From IMG/VR virus record IMGVR_UViG_3300050821_009037, positions 1 to 34,025 of that record: a stretch of DNA of 34,025 nt. The stretch is one strand, 5' to 3'. Shown here piece by piece: positions 1 through 5,920 of the stretch (positions are counted from its first letter, which is position 1; each line of letters opens with the position of its first letter). Position numbers and translations under genes: made by a program. The notes under the pieces were generated by a model, which was not told the origin of the DNA, did not search any database, and worked only from the letters and a program-made list of their open reading frames with translations. The DNA comes from a virus.

Positions 1-3
1 TGC

Positions 4-276
4 TCAAGAGCGTTGATTGATTCCAAGCACGTCACGGATTTCCTTCTTGGCCGCATAGATGCCGCGCTCGAAGGCCTTCGCAAGCGCGGCTTCGAATCTG
101 TCCATATCGTACTTCTGTTCTGGCCACCTAAATTCGAATGTCGGGTAGGGCATTCCTGGTGCCCCGACCTCCAAGGTCGCTCTGGTAGCACCGTCTTCAT
201 CGCTGGCCACATTGCCATTCCAAAATGCGATGCTGTACGACTGGCCATATCGTCGGTGCGGCTTTTTGTCGTCCAT
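4..276 (-). CDS. Hypothetical small phage protein (90 aa)
   Basis: Not recognised. A 90-residue soluble protein whose C-terminal half (from about residue 50) is helical and charged, ending in an Arg/Lys/Glu-rich segment; the N-terminal half carries aromatic residues suggesting a small beta fold. The ATG at 276 has a GGAG sequence 8 bases upstream, and the junction reads GATGACTGATG, a variant of a junction motif repeated elsewhere in this operon. It is the most promoter-distal gene visible in the leftward operon, well beyond the integrase, so it is probably accessory. Function unknown. Confidence 0.7.
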   Translation of the reverse strand: MDDKKPHRRYGQSYSIAFWNGNVASDEDGATRATLEVGAPGMPYPTFEFRWPEQKYDMDRFEAALAKAFERGIYAAKKEIRDVLGINQRS

Positions 277-310
277 CAGTCATCTCCAATCATCGGTCAG
301 GAGTGGTGCA

Positions 311-454
311 CTAGATCGGCATTCTGAATAGCGTCCACCAATAAAGTCCGATCATCTTCTCGTCTGGCTCCCCGTACCACGTCGCGCCGCAATCGCATGT
401 ACGTAAACAGGGCACAAGAATCCTGTATCGGTCAATTGCCGGCCACCTACCCAT
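311..454 (-). CDS. Cys-containing microprotein (47 aa)
   Basis: Short reading frame starting ATG at 454 with GGAGAG about 6 bases upstream and ending TAG at 311-313. The product has a C-x3-C-D-C cluster around residues 16-22 followed by a Trp/Tyr-rich tail, which could be half of a metal site. It fills the gap between the neighbouring small genes in the same operon and orientation. The good ribosome site and the fit between neighbours support it; no family is recognised. Confidence 0.5.
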   Translation of the reverse strand: MGRWPAIDRYRILVPCLRTCDCGATWYGEPDEKMIGLYWWTLFRMPI

Positions 455-470
455 CAGCGCTCTCCATTCG

Positions 471-563
471 TTAGTGGCTGAAAACCCAACGCAGGAACAG
501 CCACCAGATCACGCCCAAGAATGAGAACCAAGCGATGATCCCGATGATTGTCAACGCGGTCAT
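471..563 (-). CDS. Single-pass membrane microprotein (30 aa)
   Basis: Thirty codons from an ATG at 563 that overlaps the stop of the upstream gene (ATGA). The product is almost entirely one hydrophobic segment (from about residue 2 to 27, rich in Ile, Leu, Phe and four Trp) and ends Phe-Ser-His. The ATGA coupling and a complete transmembrane helix support a real gene. Other microproteins of this type occur in this phage (10743-10847, 11696-11824). Role unknown; small inner-membrane phage proteins may act in superinfection exclusion or lysis, but nothing here says which. Confidence 0.55.
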   Translation of the reverse strand: MTALTIIGIIAWFSFLGVIWWLFLRWVFSH

Positions 564-769
564 TGGCGCTCCTGGCCTGGCACTTCTCGCCATTCTCTCT
601 CCGGCAATATCGTGATCGTTGGCATCAAACTGCCGTTGCCTATGAGCCACTTGCAAAGGTCGCCGATCCAGCGCTGATGCAGACGGCCGTTGATGAACTC
701 GATCTCGTTGGTGGGCCGCCAGCCGCCATCGGGGATCTTGGCCAGAAGGACCATGCCGTTAGTTGCCAC
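560..769 (-). CDS. Hypothetical phage protein (69 aa), GTG start
   Basis: Not recognised. The start is a GTG at 769, preceded by AAGGAG at 7-8 bases; the first internal ATG would remove only five residues but lacks that spacing. The protein is small, mixed polar/aromatic, without clear motifs. Its stop overlaps the ATG of the membrane microprotein gene downstream, so the two are translationally coupled. Confidence 0.6.
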   Translation of the reverse strand: MATNGMVLLAKIPDGGWRPTNEIEFINGRLHQRWIGDLCKWLIGNGSLMPTITILPEREWREVPGQERQ

Positions 770-787
770 CGGGTCGCTCCTTATTGA

Positions 788-970
788 TCAGTGAACTTCT
801 TCGACCACGACATCAAGCCATGGTTCGTCTTCGTATTGATCCCGGATGTCATCGACCTCTGCGGCCGTAACCTCGCTAAAATGCTTCACGACGTCGCCCT
901 GGTTGTTCCAGACATCAACATTGTAAAGCGGCTCGTCTTCGACATATGTCGGCTTTGGTTTGCGGCCCAT
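788..970 (-). CDS. Small acidic hypothetical protein (60 aa)
   Basis: Not recognised. A basic N-terminal Lys/Arg/Pro stretch is followed by a strongly acidic body (many Asp, Glu) with Val/Trp positions. The ATG at 970 sits in the junction motif TTGACTGATG and has TAGGG about 8 bases upstream. It lies in the distal part of the leftward operon. Confidence 0.6.
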   Translation of the reverse strand: MGRKPKPTYVEDEPLYNVDVWNNQGDVVKHFSEVTAAEVDDIRDQYEDEPWLDVVVEEVH

Positions 971-993
971 CAGTCAACCCTACTTGTCTGCAT

Positions 994-1362
994 TCAGCGC
1001 GTTTCAGCGAAATCGACACTCTCGCTGTAGTATCCATTGGACGATCCATGCCAGCGGATATCGACGCTGCCCTTGATCGTCCGCAGCTTATAGAAGGTCC
1101 AAGTCTGGCTTTCCGGCTGGTAATCATGCTTGTAGCCGGGCGGATCATCGTTACTGGTAGCTTCCTCAGCCAATAGGATTGGCACACCGACGAGGTCCGC
1201 AAGGTCGCCAGTAACCGACTCCACCGCGACGCTTTCGCAGCAATCCTGCGAATGGAAAAGCTCGTAAGCCTTTCCGTCGCCGACTTCGAACCGGATTCGA
1301 TCGTCTCCGATCTGTTCAACCTTGGTCAGGGTTTTGCCCTGCAAAATAGAAAAGTCCGTCAT
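994..1362 (-). CDS. DUF7448-like protein (122 aa)
   Basis: Resembles the DUF7448 family of small phage and bacterial proteins of unknown function. Visible hallmarks are the N-terminal L-x-G-K-T-L-T-K-V segment, a central HSQDCCESV cysteine pair (residues 37-45), and the C-terminal block WTFYKL followed by G-S-V-D-I-R-W and SNGYYSESVDF. Length fits the family. The ATG at 1362 has AGGAGCGAG just upstream. The family's biochemical role is not known to me; the conserved Cys-Cys pair could bind metal or form a redox site, which is inference. Confidence 0.7.
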   Translation of the reverse strand: MTDFSILQGKTLTKVEQIGDDRIRFEVGDGKAYELFHSQDCCESVAVESVTGDLADLVGVPILLAEEATSNDDPPGYKHDYQPESQTWTFYKLRTIKGSVDIRWHGSSNGYYSESVDFAETR

Positions 1363-1385
1363 CTCTCGCTCCTATGCCAGCAGCG

Positions 1386-1679
1386 TCAGGCTACCTTGAG
1401 TTTTTCAATATCGCGGTAGGCTTGGCCAACCCCATCCTCTCCGCTGATTCCCAGGCGAGCCGCCAAGAGACCGGCAAGAAGAATGTTCTCAGGTGACGGA
1501 CCATCCTTTCTCTTCAACCCCGCCATCTCATCTAGGAGCGACGTGACGATGCCGAGAGCGGCGGCGGCTCCGGCGAGGGCAACGGGAAGCCTCGGGTCAG
1601 GGCAGATCGCCAAGGTCCGTCCCATTGCCCTGGTCACGTCTTCGGCGATCTTCTCCATCAAGTCCTCTACAACACCCAT
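1386..1679 (-). CDS. Hypothetical phage protein (97 aa)
   Basis: Not recognised. Mostly helical, with a mildly hydrophobic Ala/Leu/Gly-rich central region (about residues 30-50) that is too polar to be a certain membrane helix. A strong GAGGAGGAGG sequence precedes the ATG at 1679, so translation is probably efficient and independent of the upstream gene, from which it is separated by 88 bases. Confidence 0.65.
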   Translation of the reverse strand: MGVVEDLMEKIAEDVTRAMGRTLAICPDPRLPVALAGAAAALGIVTSLLDEMAGLKRKDGPSPENILLAGLLAARLGISGEDGVGQAYRDIEKLKVA

Positions 1680-1767
1680 CCTGCCTCCTCCTCGCCGCCC
1701 TTAGCGGCCTTTGCAATTCACATGACTGTCACGCGTCAGTCAGATCAACGGCTGTCGACTAACGACC

Positions 1768-2034
1768 CTAGGACGCGGCGAGAGCCCGCTCGAGCTGGGC
1801 CATCTGCCACCTGATCATCCGTTGCAATGTCTGGCTATCGTGGGTTGCCCATTCAGGCTGCACGTAGCCTGGCAGATTCCGAAGCTGGCTGAGCATGGTT
1901 GTGCAATGGCGGCCGACCGCGCTCTTGGATCCGTGCTTCTCCCGGAGAGCACGGAGCGCATCGCCGGTAGCGCGAACGTCCAGCGAACAACCGTTTGCCA
2001 ATGGCTTGTCAATTTTCAAATCTGTTCTATCCAT
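1768..2034 (-). CDS. Hypothetical phage protein (88 aa)
   Basis: Not recognised. I chose the ATG at 2034 because AAGAGGG lies 7 bases upstream; an in-frame GTG six bases earlier is less well placed. The product is basic and helical with a central Arg/Lys segment (A-L-R-E-K-H-G-S-K) and a C-terminal Met/Gln/Leu helix. It is the first gene downstream of the integrase in the same orientation, about 115 bases from the integrase stop. Confidence 0.6.
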   Translation of the reverse strand: MDRTDLKIDKPLANGCSLDVRATGDALRALREKHGSKSAVGRHCTTMLSQLRNLPGYVQPEWATHDSQTLQRMIRWQMAQLERALAAS

Positions 2035-2148
2035 GTTCACCCTCTTTTGGCCCAGATCGTCAGGGCACTGAGAACCATTTACGTTGAAATCATTGGGGTT
2101 TTGCTCACGGGGCGGATCATCGAAATTCCCCCCGGACGGGTCTTCTCT

Positions 2149-3168
2149 TTATCCTAACCCCTTGATTTCGCTATCGTCGTCTTCAGTTTTTGACTGTGGT
2201 TTGTCAAAAAGCCTATTCGTCAGCGTGGCATCCTGGATCGCGTGCGCGTAGGTCGCGAGAACCTGATGCGCGGATTCCCAGCCGCCCAGCTTGGCGACCG
2301 TGACCACATCCATACCGTCCCGCAGGAGCTTGGTTGCGAACCCGTGCCGGCAGCTATGGAAAGTCAGGCGCACGAATCCCGAGTTGTAGGTGGCCGTCAC
2401 CGCGGCTACCTCATCCCAGAGGTTCCTCAGGGTGCTCTCGGAGCGATGGAAGGGCTTCTTCTCCCGAGGCAGATTAGCGAGCGCCACGAGCAGCCGCTGA
2501 GGCATATGAGGCAGCCTCTGGCGCTTGGTCTTGGTCTTGCGGATCAGGATCGTCTGCTGTTGAAAATCGATGTCTGCCCATTCCAGCCGACGCGCTTCGG
2601 AGATCCGGCAACCGGTCGCGAACAGGAAAGTTGCAAGCGCCCTGGTCATCGGATCGGCATAGGTGCAGAACTGATCGAGCCACTCCAGCGTCACCGGCTG
2701 CTTGATCTTCTTCTCGAAAGTGAAACGTCTCACCCGAATTGGCGCGCACAGTTCGAGCTCGGCGCAATGGTTGATGATCGCCTGCGTCGGCGTGATGACC
2801 TGGCGATTGCGCGTGGCACCGCTATCCTGCGGATAAAGGTCGATCGCACTCTGCCGAATCGCGCCGGCCGTCATCTCCTTGACCCTCGTATTTTTCCAAT
2901 GAGCGACGAGTTTTCGGATGTAGCGCTGCGAACGGACATCCGAGGCCTTGCCGGATTTCAGATAATAATCGACCGCTATAGGAAAGGTCAGGACTTCTTT
3001 CGGCCCATCAAGACGACGTTTGTGGTGCTGGTTTTCGATCTCGGAGACAAGACGCGCCGCGGTTTTTCGGTCATTTGTCTTAGTAGATCCTCGTAGCCTA
3101 TCTCCGGCAACTGTGCCTGTGTAGTACCAGATAGTACTTCCTTTAGGCCGGTAGAGCTTGAGGGGCAT
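2149..3168 (-). CDS. int: Tyrosine recombinase, phage integrase
   Basis: Catalyses site-specific integration and excision of the phage genome. From the ATG at 3168 the protein is 339 aa, a normal length. The N-terminal about 60 residues look like an arm-binding/SAM-like region, residues 60-150 a core-binding domain, and 160-315 the catalytic domain. Active-site residues are all visible: Arg188 (GCRISEARRLEW), Lys near 213 (KTKTKRQRLP), His271 and Arg274 (FHSCRHGFATKLL), Trp297 in the second His/Trp position (LGGWES) and nucleophile Tyr307 (ATYAHA). A longer upstream start at 3240 would add 24 unlikely residues inside the excisionase frame. The gene overlaps the upstream excisionase-like gene by about 180 bases in another frame. 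I could not identify attP or flanking att repeats. Confidence 0.93.
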   Translation of the reverse strand: MPLKLYRPKGSTIWYYTGTVAGDRLRGSTKTNDRKTAARLVSEIENQHHKRRLDGPKEVLTFPIAVDYYLKSGKASDVRSQRYIRKLVAHWKNTRVKEMTAGAIRQSAIDLYPQDSGATRNRQVITPTQAIINHCAELELCAPIRVRRFTFEKKIKQPVTLEWLDQFCTYADPMTRALATFLFATGCRISEARRLEWADIDFQQQTILIRKTKTKRQRLPHMPQRLLVALANLPREKKPFHRSESTLRNLWDEVAAVTATYNSGFVRLTFHSCRHGFATKLLRDGMDVVTVAKLGGWESAHQVLATYAHAIQDATLTNRLFDKPQSKTEDDDSEIKGLG

Positions 3169-3335
3169 GGCTTCGTCGCCTCCAATATTGTCTGAACGTC
3201 GTCGGGCGTTAGCACCATACGATTGCCCAAAATCCGGCAAGCGCCAAGCTGCTTCGCGAGCCGGCGCACACGTTTCGCGCCCCAGCCCATCCTGGCCGCA
3301 AACTTTTCAGGCGTGATGGTTTCGATCGCGATCAT
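2988..3335 (-). CDS. Excisionase-like HTH protein
   Basis: 115 aa from the ATG at 3335, which overlaps the stop of the upstream gene (ATGA). The N-terminal 55 residues (ITPEKFAARMGWGAKRVRRLAKQLG..., then G-N-R-M-V-L-T-P-D-D-V) have the layout of a winged MerR/excisionase-type DNA-binding fold: helix, turn, recognition helix, then a strand and a final helix. Immediate position upstream of int supports a recombination directionality factor. The C-terminal about 60 residues overlap the integrase start region out of frame and are low-complexity, so this tail may be constrained by the integrase sequence. It could alternatively be a general HTH regulator. Confidence 0.7.
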   Translation of the reverse strand: MIAIETITPEKFAARMGWGAKRVRRLAKQLGACRILGNRMVLTPDDVQTILEATKPCPSSSTGLKEVLSGTTQAQLPEIGYEDLLRQMTEKPRRVLSPRSKTSTTNVVLMGRKKS

Positions 3336-3568
3336 GACGCCTCGCAAACAAACCATCCGTTGCCGCCGCACGCCGAGCACGGATCCTCAACAGCATCCGG
3401 ATGGCTGAAGCCACATCCCGGCTCGTAAATATGAATCGTGCGCGCAATATAACCTTGGCCGTCGCAGGCCTCGCAATCGACCAGAAACTCCGGGGTGTGA
3501 TCTTCGCCTGTGAGCTGATTCAGCTTCTCGGCATCCGCCATGAGTGCGGCCATCATTTCCTTGTCCAA
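3332..3568 (-). CDS. DnaJ-type zinc-finger small protein
   Basis: 78 aa, start TTG at 3568 with GGAGG 8 bases upstream. Two CxxCxGxG repeats typical of the DnaJ central zinc domain are visible: C-E-A-C-D-G-Q-G at about residue 33 and C-S-A-C-G-G-N-G at about 66, followed by another Cys near the end. There is no J domain. An N-terminal Met/Ala/Leu helix precedes the zinc region. Such stand-alone modules are common in phage early operons, where the role is usually unknown. The stop overlaps the start of the excisionase-like gene. Confidence 0.65.
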   Translation of the reverse strand: MDKEMMAALMADAEKLNQLTGEDHTPEFLVDCEACDGQGYIARTIHIYEPGCGFSHPDAVEDPCSACGGNGWFVCEAS

Positions 3569-3570
3569 GG

Positions 3571-3822
3571 TCAGTCCTCCGGACTCTGTGTTTTAGGTGG
3601 GCGAAGTATACTCGCGCTTTCGAATGCTGGATCGTTGATAATGCGATTGAGCTCCGGATAGCACCTGGCTAGCTGACGAAGCGCACCAAGCGGCAAGCAC
3701 ACCATAACGGAATCGGAAGCTCCCTCAAATCTCTTCACAACATCATCGATCTCCAAGCCGTTAAGGGCGAGTTCAACATCGTTGATGGCGTTGCGCATCT
3801 GTTGGTGCTTAGACCGCCGCAT
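3571..3822 (-). CDS. Hypothetical helical protein (83 aa)
   Basis: Not recognised. Basic N-terminus (MRRSKHQQ), then helical segments with regular Leu/Val spacing and a Pro-rich tail. The ATG at 3822 sits in the motif GATTGACTGATG, shared with the next two upstream junctions, and lies four bases after the upstream stop, so it is probably read by reinitiation rather than from its own strong ribosome site. Confidence 0.6.
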   Translation of the reverse strand: MRRSKHQQMRNAINDVELALNGLEIDDVVKRFEGASDSVMVCLPLGALRQLARCYPELNRIINDPAFESASILRPPKTQSPED

Positions 3823-3825
3823 CAG

Positions 3826-4038
3826 TCAATCCCGTTCTGTTTTAGAGAGCGTCGAAGCTTTGATCATAGCTTCTAGCTGTTCGCCTTCGATTGGGTGCCA
3901 GTGGGGGCAACCGCGACCAAGCCACCCGGTTTTCAGACATCCCGGCCCCCAATAGCAAAGGTTGCGCGGCGTCTGAGGTCGATCGCAATGCCCATGGTGA
4001 TCGAGCAGATAGTCGATTAGTTCGTTGCGAGCCAGCAT
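3826..4038 (-). CDS. Cys/His-rich small protein (70 aa)
   Basis: Not recognised by name. Four cysteines (residues 18, 28, 34, 44) and nearby histidines (HHGHC, CPHWH) suggest a small metal-binding fold. The ATG at 4038 is in the GCGAGATTGACTGATG junction motif. Ends Lys-Thr-Glu-Arg-Asp and then the same motif again at 3822. Neighbouring genes also encode Cys-rich miniproteins. Confidence 0.55.
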   Translation of the reverse strand: MLARNELIDYLLDHHGHCDRPQTPRNLCYWGPGCLKTGWLGRGCPHWHPIEGEQLEAMIKASTLSKTERD

Positions 4039-4041
4039 CAG

Positions 4042-4290
4042 TCAATCTCGCTTCGCTTGAGGGAGTGTGCGAGCGCAACATGATGGGCACCGGCACATTT
4101 CGTTGTCGTCTGAATCCATGCGCATTCTCCAGCCCTTCTGAGACGCCTCAAATTCGCTGCGCCCCTCCGGCATCGGGACATCAGGAAACGTGTCTCTGCG
4201 CCCGCAGTCGTCGCACACGTAGCACCAAGCGGTAACGATAACCGACAGGTCGTTTATGGCAACGGCGCGCGCGATCTGATCAACCGGCAT
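4042..4290 (-). CDS. Zinc-ribbon-like small protein (82 aa)
   Basis: Two cysteine knuckles are visible: C-Y-V-C-D-D-C near residues 23-29 and C-R-C-P-S-C-C near residues 69-75, spaced by about 40 residues, as in a zinc ribbon. No enzymatic motif. The start at 4290 overlaps the stop of the HTH-A gene (TGATG), coupling it to the DpdA-like/HTH module upstream. Its role is unknown; nucleic-acid binding is plausible. Confidence 0.6.
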   Translation of the reverse strand: MPVDQIARAVAINDLSVIVTAWCYVCDDCGRRDTFPDVPMPEGRSEFEASQKGWRMRMDSDDNEMCRCPSCCARTLPQAKRD

Positions 4291-4481
4291 CAGTCAATCT
4301 CGCGTCGGAGTGAAAGCCACTGGCCTCGAAACTTGTGCCCGCGCTTGGCTCCTGCTTCCCTTATCCATCGTCCAAGTGTTGGACGTGGACGGTCGAACAC
4401 TTCTTCCAGATGCTTAAGAAGAGCGCCATCGGAGTAGAGGCGAACACATTCTTGGCGTTCCTTGGCTGTTCCGTGTCTCAT
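4290..4481 (-). CDS. Small HTH protein, copy A
   Basis: 63 aa from the ATG at 4481, which overlaps the stop of the DpdA-like gene A (ATGA). The sequence E-R-Q-E-C-V-R-L-Y-S-D-G-A...T-L-G-R-W-I-R-E-A-G has the form of a transposase/terminase-type helix-turn-helix, followed by a basic tail (AKRGHKFRGQW). It is a near copy of the protein at 5723-5920: about 53 of the first 58 residues agree, yet the DNA differs at many silent positions. Both copies directly follow a DpdA-like gene with the same overlap. It may guide or regulate the enzyme; this is inference from linkage only. Confidence 0.7.
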   Translation of the reverse strand: MRHGTAKERQECVRLYSDGALLKHLEEVFDRPRPTLGRWIREAGAKRGHKFRGQWLSLRREID

Positions 4482-5158
4482 GTCAATTCCATTTGCTCTG
4501 GCTGGGTTTCCCACGACGCCTTGCACTGGATGGCGTCCCAACGGTCAGCCATGCTACGTGGTGTGTTCTGAGGTCTGTTATGGTTCTGGGCTATGTCCGT
4601 GCTATCGACCGACGCAAAGGGCCAGCGAAGGCCGAGCGTTTGCATCCCGCGAAGCATATGGAGCCAAGGCATCCTAGAATGCCGCCTGGCAACTTCGTTG
4701 AAAATCTCATCCATGCGTCGTTTCCAAGAATCTGAAAGCACAACGGCATATTCTGCGGTCGATCCAATGCAGACTTTCGGCCATTTGTCGGTGAGCTGGA
4801 GAAGGCGGTTTAGAGGTTCGTCCATGTGCCAGACCGGAGCGCCGCGCTCCCCGTGTGGCCATTCTCGGATCATTGCGTCCTGCAACTGGGAACCTCCGTC
4901 GATCACGTCCGGGATAACTGCCCAGGTGGTCGGATAAGCCAGCCACTTATCGGCCCATGCATAAAAACCATTCCAATCGGTATCCTTCCCCGATTTCCAT
5001 TTGGAGAACGCGCCATTGTCCAACATGACTGACTGGCCGATCTGATGGCAGCGAGCCACGTCGTCAGGGCGAGCGAACGACACACAGAAATTCCGCCCCG
5101 CCAGATCATAGAGCGCAGTGATCGGAGTGATCGGCGTGCCGTGGTAATGCATGGTCAT
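4478..5158 (-). CDS. DpdA/TGT-like enzyme, copy A
   Basis: 226 aa. The pattern resembles the tRNA-guanine transglycosylase superfamily, nearest the phage DpdA branch, which swaps guanine for a 7-deazaguanine in DNA. Seen: V-M-L-D-N-G-A-F-S with Asp47 where TGT/DpdA has D-S-G-(G/A)-F; P-D-V-I-D-G (83-88); P-V-W-H-M (108-112); C-I-G-S (130-133); H-M-L-R-G-M (167-172); and F-A-S-V-D-S with Asp185 where DpdA has its second aspartate (S-A-D-S). It is shorter than typical DpdA (around 300-400 aa) and lacks the TGT zinc motif. GAAGGA abuts the ATG at 5158; the next in-frame ATG six bases on has better spacing and could be the true start. Family call is from motifs by eye. No preQ0 synthesis genes are in the window. 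Confidence 0.6.
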   Translation of the reverse strand: MTMHYHGTPITPITALYDLAGRNFCVSFARPDDVARCHQIGQSVMLDNGAFSKWKSGKDTDWNGFYAWADKWLAYPTTWAVIPDVIDGGSQLQDAMIREWPHGERGAPVWHMDEPLNRLLQLTDKWPKVCIGSTAEYAVVLSDSWKRRMDEIFNEVARRHSRMPWLHMLRGMQTLGLRWPFASVDSTDIAQNHNRPQNTPRSMADRWDAIQCKASWETQPEQMELT

Positions 5159-5168
5159 TCCTTCAGCA

Positions 5169-5393
5169 CTATCCACGCTCTGCCGGAGGGAGCGGGAGCG
5201 GCATCCAGTGGGTCGGGAAGCCGGGCTCCTGATAGTCAGTCCACGTGTCGCCTTGCGACTTTATCGCTGGCCCGTCGCATCCCATCGCAAGCCATCCCTT
5301 CTTGCCCTTGCGGGCCATGCAAACATCCCAAGAATCCCAGATCAGAACGTCTGTGTTCACCGGGGCCGTCTCGATCGGTTGCCAGTCAGTCAT
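5169..5393 (-). CDS. DUF551-type phage protein (74 aa)
   Basis: Matches the pattern of DUF551 phage proteins: N-terminal W-Q-P-I-E-T-A-P followed by a V-L-I-W-D block, a central Trp/Asp/Gly region and the C-terminal T-H-W-M-P-L-P-L-P-P. Length is usual for the family, whose function is unknown. The ATG at 5393 overlaps the end of the upstream gene by eight bases. It stands between the two copies of the DpdA-like module. Confidence 0.75.
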   Translation of the reverse strand: MTDWQPIETAPVNTDVLIWDSWDVCMARKGKKGWLAMGCDGPAIKSQGDTWTDYQEPGFPTHWMPLPLPPAERG

Positions 5394-5520
5394 GGTGCAC
5401 TGGTCCCACAGCAGCGATCAGCCTTGCGCGATGGCGTCTCTGCAATTTGGTGCTGTATCGCATGATCGAGAAGCGAAACTGAAAGTGCCGCCCGCGATCG
5501 TAGGAAAGCCAATATCTCAT
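5386..5520 (-). CDS. Basic microprotein (44 aa)
   Basis: Not recognised. The ATG at 5520 overlaps the upstream stop (CAATGAG) and its own stop overlaps the DUF551 start, so coupling at both ends supports it. The product is Arg/Tyr/His-rich (MRYWLSYDRGRHFQFRF at the N-terminus), with an Ala/Val segment near the end. A longer start at 5652 would run inside the upstream gene and is rejected. Confidence 0.5.
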   Translation of the reverse strand: MRYWLSYDRGRHFQFRFSIMRYSTKLQRRHRARLIAAVGPVHHD

Positions 5521-5726
5521 TGCTCGCTCTCCTGGGGCAAGTGATTGCGGTTCAATCGCTCCACGCTGGTCAAGCCGAGATTGAGCTTGACCATTTCCCA
5601 CAGCGTCAGCGCGTGAAAGCTCCCGTCGGTCACATAGAGGACCGGGCCGCACATGTTATCCCAGTCGATCTTCGGCTTGGGAATCGGGCACTTCTTGGTG
5701 CTTGCGGTGTATAGCGGGCTGCTCAT
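5517..5726 (-). CDS. Hypothetical phage protein (69 aa)
   Basis: Not recognised. Start ATG at 5726 overlaps the stop of HTH copy B (ATGA). Lys/Pro-rich N-terminus, then a W-D-N-M-C-G-P-V-L-Y-V-T-D-G block suggesting a small beta domain, and a C-terminal helix. Lies between the duplicated modules. Confidence 0.6.
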   Translation of the reverse strand: MSSPLYTASTKKCPIPKPKIDWDNMCGPVLYVTDGSFHALTLWEMVKLNLGLTSVERLNRNHLPQESEQ

Positions 5727-5920
5727 GGTTTTTGCTCCTGCGAAGGGAGCGAAAACCACTGACCACGAAACTTGTGGCCGCGCTTTGCTCCCGCTTCTCT
5801 GATCCATCGTCCAAGCGTCGGGCGCGGCCTACCGAACACTTCTTCCAGATGCTTGAGCAGAGCGCCTTCGGAATAGAGGCGAACGCATTCCTGACGCTCG
5901 ATGGTCGTTCCGTGCCTCAT
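5723..5920 (-). CDS. Small HTH protein, copy B
   Basis: 65 aa from the ATG at 5920, overlapping the stop of DpdA-like gene B (ATGA). Same helix-turn-helix and basic tail as copy A at 4290-4481, differing at only about five of the first 58 residues (for example Asp18 to Glu, Asp30 to Gly, Leu to Phe near the end) while the codons carry many silent changes. This points to selection on the protein after an old duplication or separate acquisition, not a recent copy. Linkage to a DpdA-like gene in both places suggests a joint function. Confidence 0.7.
   Translation of the reverse strand: MRHGTTIERQECVRLYSEGALLKHLEEVFGRPRPTLGRWIREAGAKRGHKFRGQWFSLPSQEQKP

Noticed and set aside
2041-2148. Possible attP next to the integrase
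   Set aside because: No inverted core or repeat partner could be found elsewhere in the window, so no att site is claimed.
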